The notes under the pieces are model-generated. The model did no database searches, had not been told where the DNA came from, and saw nothing but the letters and a program-made list of their open reading frames with translations. A stretch of 64,000 nucleotides of DNA from the NCBI RefSeq assembly GCF_034190915.1, contig NW_026947499.1:2789950-2853949 (forward strand), read 5' to 3'. This DNA comes from Cavia porcellus (Eukaryota; Chordata; Mammalia; Rodentia; Caviidae). The translations under genes were made by a program, and so were the position numbers. Positions 34,066 to 46,754 of this stretch are shown in pieces. Within the stretch, counting starts at the first letter, position 1. Each line of letters begins with the position of its first letter.

Positions 34066-34103
34066 TTTTTTTTTTGTTTTTGTTTTTGTTTTTTTTTTTT
34101 TAG
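34066..34103 (+). repeat. T-rich homopolymer tract
   Basis: Three T runs separated by G ('ttttttttgtttttg..'). Probably the reversed tail of a lost retroposon. Confidence 0.8.
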
Positions 34104-35400
34104 GTTCCTTATTTATGATTTAGGCTCTCAAGCTGACATTGGAAAATAGGAAGATTTGTCAAGGTGAAATACCCACGCCTCCACTGTGTCCTGAAATGCT
34201 GAATACCCATTTTCTCATATCAGTGCAGACACAGTCCTTTGGCTAAGCCATGGTCCCCTTGGAGGGACACAAAACTGAAACCCCAGGTTGCCAGGCCCCA
34301 CCTGTCCTTACTCCCCACATCCGCACTCACACTCCTGGCTTCCTGGGGAAATATGACATGGAGACCTCGTGTGCTGCATTGTTTGAATTCTGCCAGGTTT
34401 CCTGGGTGGTTTACCAGCCATGGAACTCAGTGGAAACCAGCAAGACAGGAAGTAATAACATAGATAAGGACCTTATTTGGAAATAGCGCTGGAATCTAAG
34501 CAGCAGGTCAGTGGGCTGGGAAGACACTTGCTGTAGAGAGCTCAGCATGGAATCCAGGGCGTCCTTCCTGGGGACATAAAGTGAAAGAGGAGGAGGAGGA
34601 GTTTGCCAGATATGTAAAATAGTCATCCTTAGTCACACTGACAAGGGCAAGTGTGCCACCAGTCCAGTGCTGAGTGGGAAGTTGCTGGGTAGAGGTCTTT
34701 TTGTCAAGACTGCAGTGGCCTCAGTGCTGTCCTGGCAGTTTCCCATGCAAGTTCTCATCAGGTACACTTTTTTGATGGGGTTGACACAAGCAACTCCATT
34801 TTGAATCTAACACTTTTCCATTTCTTTCACGTGAGCACAGAACCCCACACTTGGCGTTGGAAGCAAAGAAACAACACAGGAGAGCTGGTGTGAAAGGCTG
34901 GGTGTGCTTCTCTCCACACTTGAACTTTTTGCTTTGGTTGTCAGACTGCTGTCCCTACTGCGAAGCGTTGCCTCTGCACTGACAGCAGCTTTTCCAAATC
35001 TTCCACATCTTACTTCTCCACTCATGCCACCTTGCAGAAGGGCGGTCTGCAGATGTAGCCTCAATCTGTAGGGTGCAGGGCATTCTGGGTCTTCACTCCT
35101 TATAGACCAGAGGGGCAGCAGGGTCACTGCAAACTTGATGACCAAGAGGCAGATGACACGGGCAGCCAACCCACGTGCAGCTGCTTCTCTGCAGAAACCA
35201 GCCCTGGCCTTGCAAATCTGCCTTGGATATAAAATCTGAGGGTAGCAGAATCCCAGGAAATTAGACTGTGTTCTTTCCTACTTGACTGTCCACAGCATGG
35301 ACACCTCACTGTTGCAGAGGCCACACCCACCTTCTATGTGGTCAGCTCCACCTGCTATGTCCAGAGAGATGGCAGAGGTCACCATCACTCTCCTCCTCCA
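34104..35400. other. Unassigned sequence
   Basis: No exon supported. A 120-codon - frame (34807-35169) opens with a signal-peptide-like M-A-A-R-V-I-C-L-L-V-I-K-F-A-V-T-L-L-P-L and a GTAAGA donor-like site follows 52 codons later; discussed as a finding only. Confidence 0.35.
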
Positions 35401-35482
35401 ATTTCTGTCTTTCTCCTCCATCTTCTTTCCTTCCTTCTCCTCCTACTCTCCTTCCTCCTCCTCCTCCTCCTCCTCCTCTCCA
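35401..35482 (+). repeat. Pyrimidine tract with (CTC)n
   Basis: Mixed CT sequence ending in about ten CTC units. Confidence 0.85.
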
Positions 35483-38400
35483 TCATCCCATTGCTATGAA
35501 GGCGCTGCCTCAGCCACTGCAAGGAAACATCCTTAGAAGTGAACAATTCTGAAGGTTTCAAGAAAGGACAAAAAATGATCTCAAATTCCGCAGATGCCTT
35601 TCCTTGTGTCCTTTCATTTTTTTCCTGTTGCTTTTCTGCTTTTTGTTAAATCTTCTACACCTTCCTTCAACTAATCTTGAATAAGCTGCCTTACTCAAAG
35701 CTATCAGTTGTTTAATCTTGCTGTTTAGTGTAGGTTAAAACGTGTAGTAGAATGTGTTTACCAAAGTTGGCTATGACGATGTGTTCCACAGTCTTTCTCA
35801 CTGATTAGAAAGCTTTATCCAGGTATAAGGCATAAAGGGAAAGGCATTCTTTGAAAACATTAATTGCTGGGCTAAAAACAAATTCTGCAGCAAAATCCTG
35901 AGTCAGGTTTGAACTTCAGTTTTTATGCTCTTGGAAACATTTAATTTAGAGTCAGTGACTGTGTGGATGAATGGCAGTGATATTTGCTCAGACCATTTTA
36001 CTTGAATTTCTTTCTTTGGTTTTATCAAGGTTTTGATTATTTTATGTATGTTCTGTTTTACCTGGAGGTGATAATAACACATCCTCCTGAGACAGTCTGT
36101 ACTCCCTCCCACTGAACTGTAGTGTAAAGTACCTGACCTCTGAGACATAGTTACAGAAGGCCACTCTGCTTCTAATGGGTCCCTCTGAGGACCCCCACCC
36201 TCAGGACCAGGCCACCTCCTGGGAGAGGCTGTTTATAGAGCCTGACCAAGGACACCAGATGACAGCTAGCATCATCTGTCAGTGACACAATCAAAGGGCC
36301 TTCCCAGGACTCACCCCCAGCTCCGTCACTGCTCTCCCAGACACAGGCCCAGGGCACTACAGGGTCACAGTGGAGACTGGTTAGCAGACTCACAATCACA
36401 GTGGCCATCTGAGAGCTGGAAAGCCAGGACACTGCTTCCTCCAAGAAATCAGAAGTCTAGGGTGAGACACACGAGCACAGAGCCCTCATTTGGGCTGAAG
36501 GGAAGGCCCCAGGGTCCCCTTGGTGCTCATCCATACTCAAAGTCCAGGGACACTGTGGGATGAGGTCCATGGTGGCAGCAGCAGAAAGACCACACAGCCG
36601 GCTGGGCACGAGGGAAGCGCCCTTTCCTGGTCCTGTTTCCTTCCACCCATCACCTTGACACAGGGGACTGACACAGTTCAACTCTCCCCTCTTCCTGCCA
36701 TCAAGATGATACACAAATGACACAAAAAGCTGAGAAAGGTGGTGCCCAGCCGTCAGCAGCTGGGCAGCAGGGACACACCTGGGGAGAAAAGCAGATGGGC
36801 GGTGCCCAGGTGAGTTCCTGCTGGTCGTGCATAGAGATGTCTGGGAAGGCGTTGCAGAATTAGAATTCCACTCTGCAGTGGGTGTGACAAAGGTTACGAT
36901 TTAGTGCAGCTGATGAAAACTTGAGGAGAAGGAAGCAGAAAACCTGCAGCTCCATCCTCCAGAGCAGGAGCTGGTCCACACTAACTGAAACTAAACCGCG
37001 GAATTAAAAGAGCAGGAGAAAGAGCAGGAACAGTCACAGCAGCGGCTCTGAAAGCTTGATTCCTTCTGACGGAAACACACTTTTTAACTGCCTGAGGTTA
37101 TTTCCAAAAACACTATGTCTGTTGGACTTGCCCAAATGTTGTTCAAATGCTAACAATGTCTGTATGGATTCTTTCTCTCCTGCCAAATATCATATAAAAT
37201 AAATTTAGCACATTTTTACCGAAAAAAAGGCATGCAGAGCACAAGTGTATTTTTATAATACTGCTCCTATTTTTTTGCTTAGAGAAATGACCAAAGTAAG
37301 CAAGTTTCTGCTATTAAAAGTGGAAAATCTGGGTGTTTGAATTCAACATGATTGTTTTGTTCCCATGCTGCTTAAAATGTTTATAACAAGCATTGCTTTT
37401 TCAAGTGAAAAGGGATCCATTAGCAGAACACAGGCGCCCCATGACTCCAGGGGCCATGGTGGTCTCTGCAGTCTCCAGGCTGCCAACCACCTTGTGCCTG
37501 TGTCAGGCTGGCGTTCTCAGAAGTCCTGGCCTGGGCCTGAGTTCACCGATACCCACCTGGTGTACAAGAGAGGAGGAGAAAGAGAAGGCAGAGCATGAAC
37601 TCGGGTCACAGATGGAAGGTGGGGCCGTGATGCTAAGGGAAAAAGAATCAAACACAAGTTCAGTATTGCACAGTTTTTCTTAATGACAAATCCAAAACAT
37701 AAATTAATAAAAAGTAAAATAAAAGAGAGATTGCTAGAAAAAGGGGAGCCAGACTTTTGGAGACCAGGAAAGGGATCCCAAGAAGGGAATGGATAATGAC
37801 CAAGATAGGGTGGATACGTAAGTCTCCCAAAGGAATCTAATTATTATAAATCAAATGCACACCAACTGAAAAAAAAAAAAAAAAACAGATAACAAAATGA
37901 GAATGAAATCTGAGGAAGTCCAGGATGAGGGGGAGATGCACCAGGCATCAGAGCAGGCTTCAAGGGGGAGCTGGGCAGCCTCAAGGCTCCCCGGAGAGGT
38001 GCAGAGATGAGGGGGCTGCCATCCATCCACACAATAGGCTCCATCTAGAACAGGAGGTGCCATCTAGAACTGAGCTGCTCCTGCAGGCTGGTGCCCAGGG
38101 CAGGCAGTGCCCAGCCAACCTGCCCTTCATGTGGTCCCATCTACAGGACATGTCTAGAGCAGGTAAATTCAGACACTGAAAATACACGACCAGATACCTG
38201 GGGCTAGAGATGGTGAAGTGAAGGGTTGGGAAGACCCAGGAATGGCCATCAATTTCATTGGGGGCCATGGGCTGTGTGTGGCATCCCCAGGGAGCCAGCT
38301 CATATGCAGAGTTGAAGGAGATGGAATTCTGGGACTGTCCTGGCCCTGCCTCTGGTGACAGCTTGGGATTCATGCACAGTGCTCTGTGCAGCATCCCTAT

Positions 38401-40020
38401 AGGAGCTCATGTATGCAGTGACTGTGCAGTGACCACAGCGCCCAGCCTGTCCCATGCAGGCTGGGACCCATCAGTGGAGTAACATCCTCCCCTCCATTCC
38501 ATCCTGGGAACACAGGGCTCAGCGCCCAGCCACAAGGAGCCAGTTCAGCTGAAGAAGAGACAGGGAAAGCGCTGCTGGGATCAGGCATTAGGAAGATGAG
38601 CCCTCCGGCAGAGTTTTCAGAACTGTGCTACACCCCACGCCTGCCCCAGAATTCTCTTCGGGGCCAATGGACTGCCATGTTCCTCCTAGTGGGGTCTGTC
38701 TCCCAGTACACCCTAGGAAATTGCAGGTCAGCAGGGGCGTTCCCGGGGAGATCCAGTCAGGGGGAACAAAGCACTCATCACACATTTCTCCCTTCTTTTA
38801 GTGTTGCTGGCTCCAGGCGCTCTGAGATGATGAATCCTTCTGCATTTCTGAATGCATCCTAAGAACTGGCTTTGCACATCAGCTCAGTTTTCAGGGAAAT
38901 GGGGCAATAAGTCTGCTGTGGATGGATGTTTGTGACCCTTGCAGTCACGATGTCCACCGTGGAGAGTTGTCAGGCAGTGCTACCTTACAAGGATGGCCGC
39001 TCCTCCTATATTAAGTAAATAAGGTGGCAGGTATTCATACAGTGCCTGGCTTTAATCTCATCCAAAGAAGAGCATTCTTTCTGGACCCCAGAACCCCATT
39101 TTCACTGGGCATACATTTTTTCAACTCAGGAGTTATTACTGCTTTTTCAGCTGCAGACAGGAGTTAAAGCCACTTGTACATAACCAAGCAGACAGTTGTT
39201 TGCAAAATAATCTTGTTCACCCTCATTTACACAAGAAGCACAAACGGGCCCCTGCTTAAGGTCTATTCTAGAAGCAAAGGCCTTGGCAACAAACTGCTCT
39301 CCAGCAGACAGCTCCAGCAAATAGAGGTTTGTTTTGTAAGGCGGATGTGAAGTGCTGTAACCCGAGTTACTAAAAAGCAGCTTTGGAAAAGACGTTTATC
39401 CACTTCTGTCCTGATAAAAACTAATCACCCTGTTCAAAAGAAACTGTGATCACTGACCTTAATGAAAAACACATTAAGTATTTGTGGCAGGATTCCCTAT
39501 CTGGGAAGATTGGGCAGTGCAGGAAATTGGCCTCATCCCATCCCACCCCTCAGATCCAAGAAAGGAAGCCAGGACACACCTGATGTGAGTTCCACTCCTG
39601 CCCATCAATCCCAGCGCTCTGTCTAGCAAAGGTCACCTGGATCTCCATAGCTATTTTCATTATCTTTTTCTCAGGATGACTCCAGCCACTTCATTTATGG
39701 CATAAAACCCACACTCATTCCCAATCCAGACCGAAGTTGAAAACCCAATGGGAAATAAATGGGAAAATAAAGCTGGAAAGGAAACACTGTGAACTAAAAA
39801 CCCAAGAGAAGGCGTCTAAACGCCTCCTGCTCAGGATTCCCAGAATGGAGCACTAGCAATGGTAAGGAGGGATGCTCCTGCTGTCTGGGAAAGTCCTCCA
39901 AGACCCACTAGTGGACAGACAGATAATGCACACAGTAGGATCTACCCGTCTACAGACACACGCAGTGTCAACACAACTCTATGTATATTCTACAGATGTA
40001 TAAGCAGGCAATAGGTTGAC
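35483..40020. other. Unassigned sequence
   Basis: About 4.5 kb in which I cannot name any element or gene. It includes an A17 run at 37869-37885 and several overlapping short frames (36.2-36.7 kb, 37.4-38.9 kb) with no recognisable motif. Confidence 0.4.
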
Positions 40021-40112
40021 AGACCAACTATTTCCTTAAAATGCCGAAATGATAATGATAGTTAATTGAGCAATTTTTAATTTTTGATTACACCTCAATA
40101 AAGATGGAAAAC
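40021..40112 (+). mobile_element. Possible L1 3' terminus
   Basis: 'gttaattgagcaatttttaa' followed by 'attacacctcaataaagatg' resembles the last bases of old L1 3' UTRs ('..ttaaaatggtaaatttt..taccacaataaaaa'). Short and ambiguous. Confidence 0.35.
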
Positions 40113-40127
40113 TCCATAGAGGACATT

Positions 40128-40305
40128 CTCCTTTCCTTTTCCCTCCCTTACTGTTTCCCTCTCCCTCCCTCTCTCTCTCTTTCCCTCACTTCTGCTTCCT
40201 CTTCTCTTTCTTTTTATTTCTTCCTCTTCCTCTTTTTCTTCCTCTTTCTCTTCATCTCCTCCTCCTCTTCTTGCTCTCTCTTCCTCTTTCTTCTCTTGCT
40301 TCCCC
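40128..40305. repeat. Pyrimidine-rich CT/TTC tract
   Basis: About 175 bases of almost pure C and T in changing units. Frames across it are artefacts. Confidence 0.85.
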
Positions 40306-41940
40306 CTGACTAGCAAAAAGCACGCCAGGTAGCTCGCCACGCTCCGTGACTCAGTTAGAGAAATCCTGTGTTGAAAGGAATTTACTCACAGCAGGTTGCA
40401 GTGTGTGTGACTTTAGTCCAAATGAATTAACCCCTCTTCCCCATCTTTCAGCAATCTCAGACAGTAAATGTTTATCCATTTGAAACATGAAGTCTAAACT
40501 CATTACTTCGATTCTCTACAAAAGCAGAATCACACTCATATCCCTTAATTGACACAATAAGGACATTATTTACAGTGTGGGGGCTAAACTGGACCTTTAG
40601 CCCCGAGAGAGCTAGGACACACAGCAGGGGCCAGGTGAGGAAACTGACAGCTCATCCAGCACAGAGATGGCTCTTGGAGAGAGGCTGGTGGGAGCCACTG
40701 CTGGCCATGATGCTGGAGCGTCAGCCAGAAGCCAGAGGAGGCCAGGGCAGGGCCCCACACTCCTCCTCCTGTAGTCTGAGCCTGTGCAAAAAAGAGGCCA
40801 CACAAAGCTCTTGGTGAAGGCTCATGGAGTCGGCAGGGCCTCGGGTCACAGAGCAGGGCAGTGAAGAGGGCAGGAGGGACAGTCAGGGCAGGGACCAGTG
40901 TGGCCGGGATGCAGGGCCTTTTCTTTTCAGACTCCAAGTTTCCTTCCCGCATGTGCCTGCTCCAGCGCCTTTCCAGCTCCACACTCAGCCCACTGTGCTC
41001 TCCACATCTCCACACTGCAGGTGAGAGCCAGTCATGGTCCTCCTTGGTGGGGGCTGTGCAGGGCCTGTTGAGGGCTCCATGCTGGTCATTTCGTCCAGGA
41101 ACCTCCCCAGAACCCAAACTGCATGCTCAGTAATGTCCACGGTTTCCTTCTAGTAACAATACTGACAAGACACCTAAATGCCTGTCTGTGGAGGAACTGG
41201 TTTTCAATAAAGGATTTGTGTGTCCACAGAAAGCAACACTATATACTCAGAAATGGCATGATAGATCTACTTGTGCTTACAAAGAGTATTCAGGCAAATA
41301 GCTCTAGGGACCTAAAAGGGAGCACACAAGGGATCAGACTGCTTTTGATGTCAGTTTCAGCACACACAGAGCAGAGTACTGCTGTGCTGCATTAGCTGCT
41401 TGCCACACTCTCTGTGTCCCACCTGCACATGCCCAGTTATTTCTCTCACAGTACCTGCACATGGACCTGAGCACCCAGCCTCATGACTGTTAGAACCCAC
41501 AGAGGGACAATTTCAACCCTGTCCACTCAGCCATTAGCTCTGTGGCCAGTGTTTCCTGGGAACCAGGTATAATCTACAGAACCAACAGACAGACAGACAG
41601 ACAGAAAGGGTGTTTACTGGTACTGTCCCACTGTGCGAAAGATGGAGAGACAGACCTAGAGAACAGGTCTCACGTCCCCAAGGCCATCCCCAGTGCCGCC
41701 TCCTCCTCAGGCATCTTCTTATGGGGTGGCTTATTCAGCTTTGACTGCCACACAAAGATCCAAGTCCCACAGACAGAATGACCCTGCTCATCGGAAAGGC
41801 ATTTCCCACAGCTCTGGGGGGACCTATTCAGTGATTTTGAGTGCATCTTGCACACATTCTAAGATTGAACTAATAAATATACAATGGAATAAAGAAACGA
41901 GTTTCTACTAATTTAGGAAGTCATTTATAAGTTCTCAAAG
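40306..41940. other. Unassigned sequence
   Basis: Includes the second-longest open frame of the window (177 codons, -, 40584-41117). It overlaps other frames, shows no domain or signal peptide and is in GC-rich sequence, so I do not call it. A short (AGAC)n lies at 41585-41606. Confidence 0.4.
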
Positions 41941-41948
41941 GGAAAGAC

Positions 41949-42036
41949 TGGGCTTGGGGATATATCTCCGTGGCACACGGGTCTGCCTGGCAAATGTGAG
42001 GTCGTGAGTTCATCCCCAGTACCCAACCCCAAAGTA
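41949..42036 (+). mobile_element. ID SINE
   Basis: 'gggcttggggatatatctcc' (box A region), 'tctgcctggcaaatgtgagg', and 'gtcgtgagttcatccccagt' (box B region) then 'accc'. This copy keeps the middle portion missing at 33251. Tail short and substituted. Confidence 0.8.
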
Positions 42037-42497
42037 AGAAGGGCCCCTGCCACGTCAGGTTAGAATAGGTGAGTGTATGGTTTTAGCGTCTGAGAATAAT
42101 GATGGAGACACAGATCCACAGAGTCTGTGTGAACGCACACACACATGTGAGGACGCGGTTCTGAGAGTAAGCACCGCCACTCTGCACTCCTTCTCCCAGG
42201 GGAAGTGAAGATGCAATGTCCTCAATACTCCAGAGAGAGCCACTGACCAGGGGTCAGCTTTCCTCCCTCCTGACCAGATGGTGGGAAACACTGATTCTCA
42301 CATCACCAGCATGGCACAGGATCAGAAATCGGATCCAAAACAAGATGGATAAACTGTGCCCTAACAAAACGAGTGTTGCTGTGGGATTAGGGGGACCCAC
42401 CCTGTTCTGTTTGGGAGGTATTTCTCAGGGAGGTTTTAAGGTACATGGAAATATTTTAGCGGTTTCTTAAGACACATCTCACTTTCTTAAAAAGAAT

Positions 42498-42560
42498 TGC
42501 ACAGCAAGTGAGAGATTGTGAGTTCGATCCCCGGTACTAAATAAATAAATACATAAATGC
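42498..42560 (+). mobile_element. 5'-truncated ID SINE
   Basis: Only the 3' half survives: 'gattgtgagttcgatcccc' and 'ggtactaaataaataaata'. Box B is intact; box A is absent. Confidence 0.75.
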
Positions 42561-42874
42561 ACAGGAATAGACTCCAAAGTGTTGATTAAATTTTATCAAC
42601 CCATCTTCTCGGTATTTGGCCAAGCTGTGGACAACTGACCCCGAGTTCACTGATTGGCTGGGAACAAGTCAATCAGAAGACTTGACTCAAGAGTTTGCCT
42701 TGGGAAGGAGAAAGACTGAGTCACTAACCGGGATTGAACATTAGTAGGAGGCACTAGGAGATCCGTCCTCTCAGGTCTCCCGAACCCCCCTCGGCTTTTG
42801 ACCTCTGCTGTCCCACGTGATGAAAATGAACATTGATTTCATGAATTAGTACAGAGTGTTCAATAGGGTTCAGA
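42561..42874. other. Unassigned sequence
   Basis: Nothing recognised. Confidence 0.4.
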
Positions 42875-43025
42875 GCTGTGTGTGTGTTTGTGTGTGTTCA
42901 GTGTATGTGTGTGCATGTGGGTGTGTTGTGTGTGCTCTGTGTGCGTGTGCATGCGTGTGTATGTGTGTGTTTGTGCTGTGTGTGTACATGTGTGTTTGTG
43001 CTGTGTGTGTGTATGTGTGTGTGGG
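42875..43025 (+). repeat. Imperfect (GT)n tract
   Basis: About 150 bases of GT, interrupted by ATGT, GCTGTG and similar variants. It feeds a long artefactual frame into the downstream sequence. Confidence 0.85.
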
Positions 43026-45195
43026 CTGGTCAAACGTGGATTCTATTCTTCTTGAGGATTCAGACTCCGTCAATACCAGAGTAAATATTGTATCTGCAGT
43101 CCACAGCCACGGTAAGTCAATGAGCAAAAACTGTCATGTTTATTTAGAAGGAGGAAAGTTTAAAACTCTAGAGTGCAATGGGATTATGTTTGAATTTCTC
43201 CCAACATTCAAATTTTTGCCTAAAAAAGGAAATCAAATTAGGTTCTACAAGAAATTCTGTATTCCTAGGCATAGGTATATACATGTATTTAGTGATAAAG
43301 ATGAATCAGGTGAAGTAAAATACTACCAACTTTTAATGAATAATTCTCCAGAATTCTAACAAGACAAGTCGATTGAGTGAGAAAGTAAAAATATGCCCCA
43401 TAAATCAGAATAATTGCATGACATTTCCAATTCTTTGGCAGAGTTTTCTCTTTAGGTTTTTTTTTACTTAGGAGGAGATTGGTATTTTTGCATTTAAAAA
43501 CATTTTAAAATGCATTCAGCCACTTCCAACTGACAGGCAAATATATATCATTCTACATGGAAGGACACAAATTGAAGTTCGATTCAAACCTCAAGGAGAA
43601 ATACAGCCTTGGACTGCTATGCGGTAAATTATCAGTTGGGTGGTGGTGGAGGAGGGTTCTGCGAGCAGAGGGTGAATCAGCCTGAGGAGAGGAGCTGTCT
43701 GGGGTCCGGGTGCACAGCGGCCGCCTCTCCCAGCACACTCAGTGCTCGCCATGGAGTGAATCCCCACCCCAATGGCTATAAATCCAGGTGAAAAGGCAGG
43801 TTGCATTTTATTATTATTATTATTACCATCATTACTGCACACAAATGGTTTCTGCACCCTGAAACGTCTCTGGTAATTTGGCTGAATTCCCGAGCTCCTT
43901 TCTCCCCAGCGGGGCCAGAACTGTGAGGGAATCACACAGCACAGTGGTGATGATAGGCGGCAGGTGGAGCGGTGGGACCCAGGAACAAACTGTTGACTTT
44001 CATAACACTTTTAAGCATTCTCCTTTCTCCTTCATTTTATTTTTCTTTTATTTTCTTAACTAAATAGGCACCGCTGTCACATCTCTCTTCGTACCCCAGT
44101 TTTCATTACCCACCTTCTCCAAAGTTGAATTCAAATGCACCATGATGGGCCTAGAGGCGCACAGGGTATGTGAGATTTTAGTAACAGTCAGAACTCAGTC
44201 AGTTTATGCGGGTACTGAACAGCATGTTAAGGAGTGGCTCAAATGAAACCAGAAGGCTGTGAAGACAATGAACTCTAACCGTCTGCTTGGGACAAAAAAC
44301 GAACAACTCTCCTCATCACAAGAAAAGTGCAGGAGGAAGTGAGGTCACTCTTCACCCTTCCGTCTTGGTCTGATTAGTGTTTAACGGAAACTCACAGTTT
44401 TGTGTCCAGAGGCTGGTGAAATGAAGAGAACTAACGTGGATCAGTTGACGACTGCAGCTCACACGCTGGGCAGGTGTAGTGCAAGGCTTGCGCTGCACGG
44501 CTGAGCTCCTGGGGTGAGCCTGTCCTGGGCGAACTGGACGAATGTGAGGACCTCCCAAGAGCAGCCCTGTAAAGCTGCGTTTCCGCTGTTTATAACCATA
44601 GTAGATCTCACTGTGGACTTCAGTTCTCATATTTATCGGCACAGACTGATGCCAGTACATCCCTTATGACTGGAGTTTCAGCTCCATGTCTCACCGTGGC
44701 CAACAGGGAGAGACAGAAGTGCTGAGTTTCCACTTCTTAGCCTGACATCTGCAAGACTCTGTGTGTCCCCATTGCTCTCCTGGGCCTCTGCCATTCCCTT
44801 GGCAAAGTATGATGTACTGACCTGGTCCAAAGGGAACAGAGGCACAGTGGGACACAGTCAGCCTGTGTGAGGTCCCAGTCTGAATAGGGGGTCAATCAGG
44901 CACATACGTTGAGAGATAATAAATCAATGTGCTTAACGTATATGTTAGAGTAAGTAACCATAAAGGAATACAGCAGCTCTCAATACAGTGCAAGGGACTT
45001 CCGTTTTCCTGAACCAAATGCTAATAAATCAGTAGCCAATCACTCCAAATCTCTTAAGTACTCATTTCCTACTCTAAGTCCTTTCCAAAGGCCTGCGCAA
45101 CCTTCAGAATTAGAAAGTTCTCAGTAATGTACTGTGTGAGTAATAATCAGACTTGATCAATTTGCCATCAGGTTCCCAGTGATGCCCTTCACATC
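43026..45195. other. Unassigned sequence
   Basis: Nothing named. The AT-rich open segment 43120-43359 and a (TTA)n at 43808-43825 are the only distinctive parts. Confidence 0.4.
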
Positions 45196-45204
45196 CAAGG
45201 ATCT

Positions 45205-45578
45205 TGTTATGGTTGATACATTGTGTCCACTTGAGAAGTTTAAAAGTTTAATTGAGAGGCTCAGCAAGGAGAAGGGTTCTTACTTTGTAAATACTGTCAT
45301 CTAGTACAAAGGAGGGCACAGAGATTTTGTGAGTGCTCTACCCATCCTGGGTTAGGGGAGTGGACTGTGTAAGGTATAAGGCAGGAGAAGAGGCCCCTTA
45401 TACTCCCTTTTGCTCTGGCTGTTGCCTTGAAATGTTGCTCTGGTGCCATGCCATTCAGCCTTGGAATCAGCTGATTATGGACTGAAACCTCCACAAACTG
45501 TAAGAAATAAACCTTTCCCAACTTCATGTTGGATGTCAGGTATTTTGTCTCAACAGCAAGAGCAAAATAACCAAGACA
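45205..45578 (+). mobile_element. Solo MaLR-type LTR with perfect target duplication
   Basis: The 374-bp unit starts with TG (45205) and ends in CA (45578). It is bracketed by 'gatct' at 45200-45204 and 45579-45583, the 5-bp target duplication typical of ERVL/MaLR. The 3' part has 'gattatggactgaaacctcc', 'aagaaataaacctttccc' with the polyadenylation signal, and 'caggtattttgtctcaacag'. The provirus-internal part is gone, which leaves a solo LTR by recombination between LTRs, or a full solo insertion. Confidence 0.8.
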
Positions 45579-45583
45579 GATCT

Positions 45584-46620
45584 GCTCCACAGGAAAGGCT
45601 GTGGTGGGAGGCTTTCAGTCACTCTTTGTCACTGGGTTTGCTGAGCTGGCAGAGAATGATCCAGGAGTGCTGCTGGTTACAACATGTGGGAAGCTGGGTG
45701 AAGGAGAATTTGGTACAGAGAACAGCAGAGTTTGGTGATTTAACAGAGAAAAACTTGTCCTGCACAATCTCTGAGTTCCTGAATCCAAAAACACCCACAC
45801 GATCTAGAGGCAGGGACCACGTGTCCCTACTTTCCCTGTGGAGGTCCAGAGCCAGGCAAGAGATGGAGAGGGGCCTAGGATGTTGGGCAATGGTCTTCCT
45901 GTTTTCAGAGGGTCTGATTGTATGGTTTTGTTGTTAGCTACTCACCACCTTCCCTGCAGATTTATGATTATGGTTTACAGTTATGGCCTTATGGTTATGA
46001 TTAACATGCAGGGCAGCATACCAGGGAAGGAAGACCCACTACAGATATGGGTGACACCAACCAATAGGCTTGCAGCTTGGAGGCATAAAAAGGGAAAATG
46101 GTTTATGATTATGAATTTAGACCCTAGCGCAGCCACTTTCTAGATTTGATCCCATGAGGTTGTAACTGTTCCTCTTCTGGCCTCCGTTCACTCACCAGTG
46201 AATTGGATCCTGGAAGAGCCAGGTGACCAGATGCAGCCTGTGCAAGACGGCCACCCCTCCTGAGTGTCCTATGTACCTTCCACCAGGCATCACTGTCCTC
46301 ACGGTACAGTGTGGAATGTAAGAAATAACAAACCCAGGGAGCCTCCATGCAGACCAACAAGGGAAAAAGGAAAATCCCTTCCTTAAATATGCTAATATTT
46401 GTTGCAAATCTAAAAATGGATCAATCAGATATTTGTGAAAACAAAGAGATAAATTTGAAGTTTATCTTAAAAAATTCTCTCCTGTAACTTACTTATTCCA
46501 TGCTGCCAGAGAGGGCATTTCCTGATGAGATCAGCTTCCCACTAAAACAAAACTGTGAGTCTGAGTGTGAACATTATGCTTTTGATTTACATAAGCAGTG
46601 TTAAAGTGTGGCAACTTTCC
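45584..46620. other. Unassigned sequence
   Basis: Contains a 164-codon + frame (45443-45937) that starts inside the LTR. No motif recognised. Confidence 0.4.
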
Positions 46621-46626
46621 CAAACA

Positions 46627-46627
<1 letters not shown>

Positions 46628-46669
<42 letters not shown>

Positions 46670-46670
46670 T
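46628..46670 (+). repeat. (ATT)n microsatellite
   Basis: About fourteen perfect ATT units, forming the tail of the reversed ID element that follows. Confidence 0.95.
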
Positions 46671-46744
46671 TGATACCAGGGATGGAACTCATGACCTTAC
46701 ACTTGACAGGCAGGTGCTTGTGCTGCTGAGCTAAATACCAGGCC
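46671..46744 (-). mobile_element. ID SINE with target-site duplication
   Basis: On the - strand: 'ggcctggtatttagctcagc' with box A, 'acctgcctgtcaagtgtaag' and 'gtcatgagttccatccctgg' with box B, then 'tatcaaaa' and a (AAT)n tail. 'acatattatt' flanks it at 46624 and 46745, so the insertion is fairly intact. A complete ID with both boxes. Confidence 0.85.
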
Positions 46745-46754
46745 ACATATTATT

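Noticed and set aside
40584..41117. 177-codon open frame on the - strand
   Set aside because: GC-rich sequence with competing long frames; tryptophan, cysteine and proline are scattered and no known motif appears.
42856..43359. 167-codon + frame with a normal-looking C-terminal half
   Set aside because: The first part is translated GT repeat. The remaining AT-rich part (43120-43359) has no partner similarity I know and no start of its own near the beginning.
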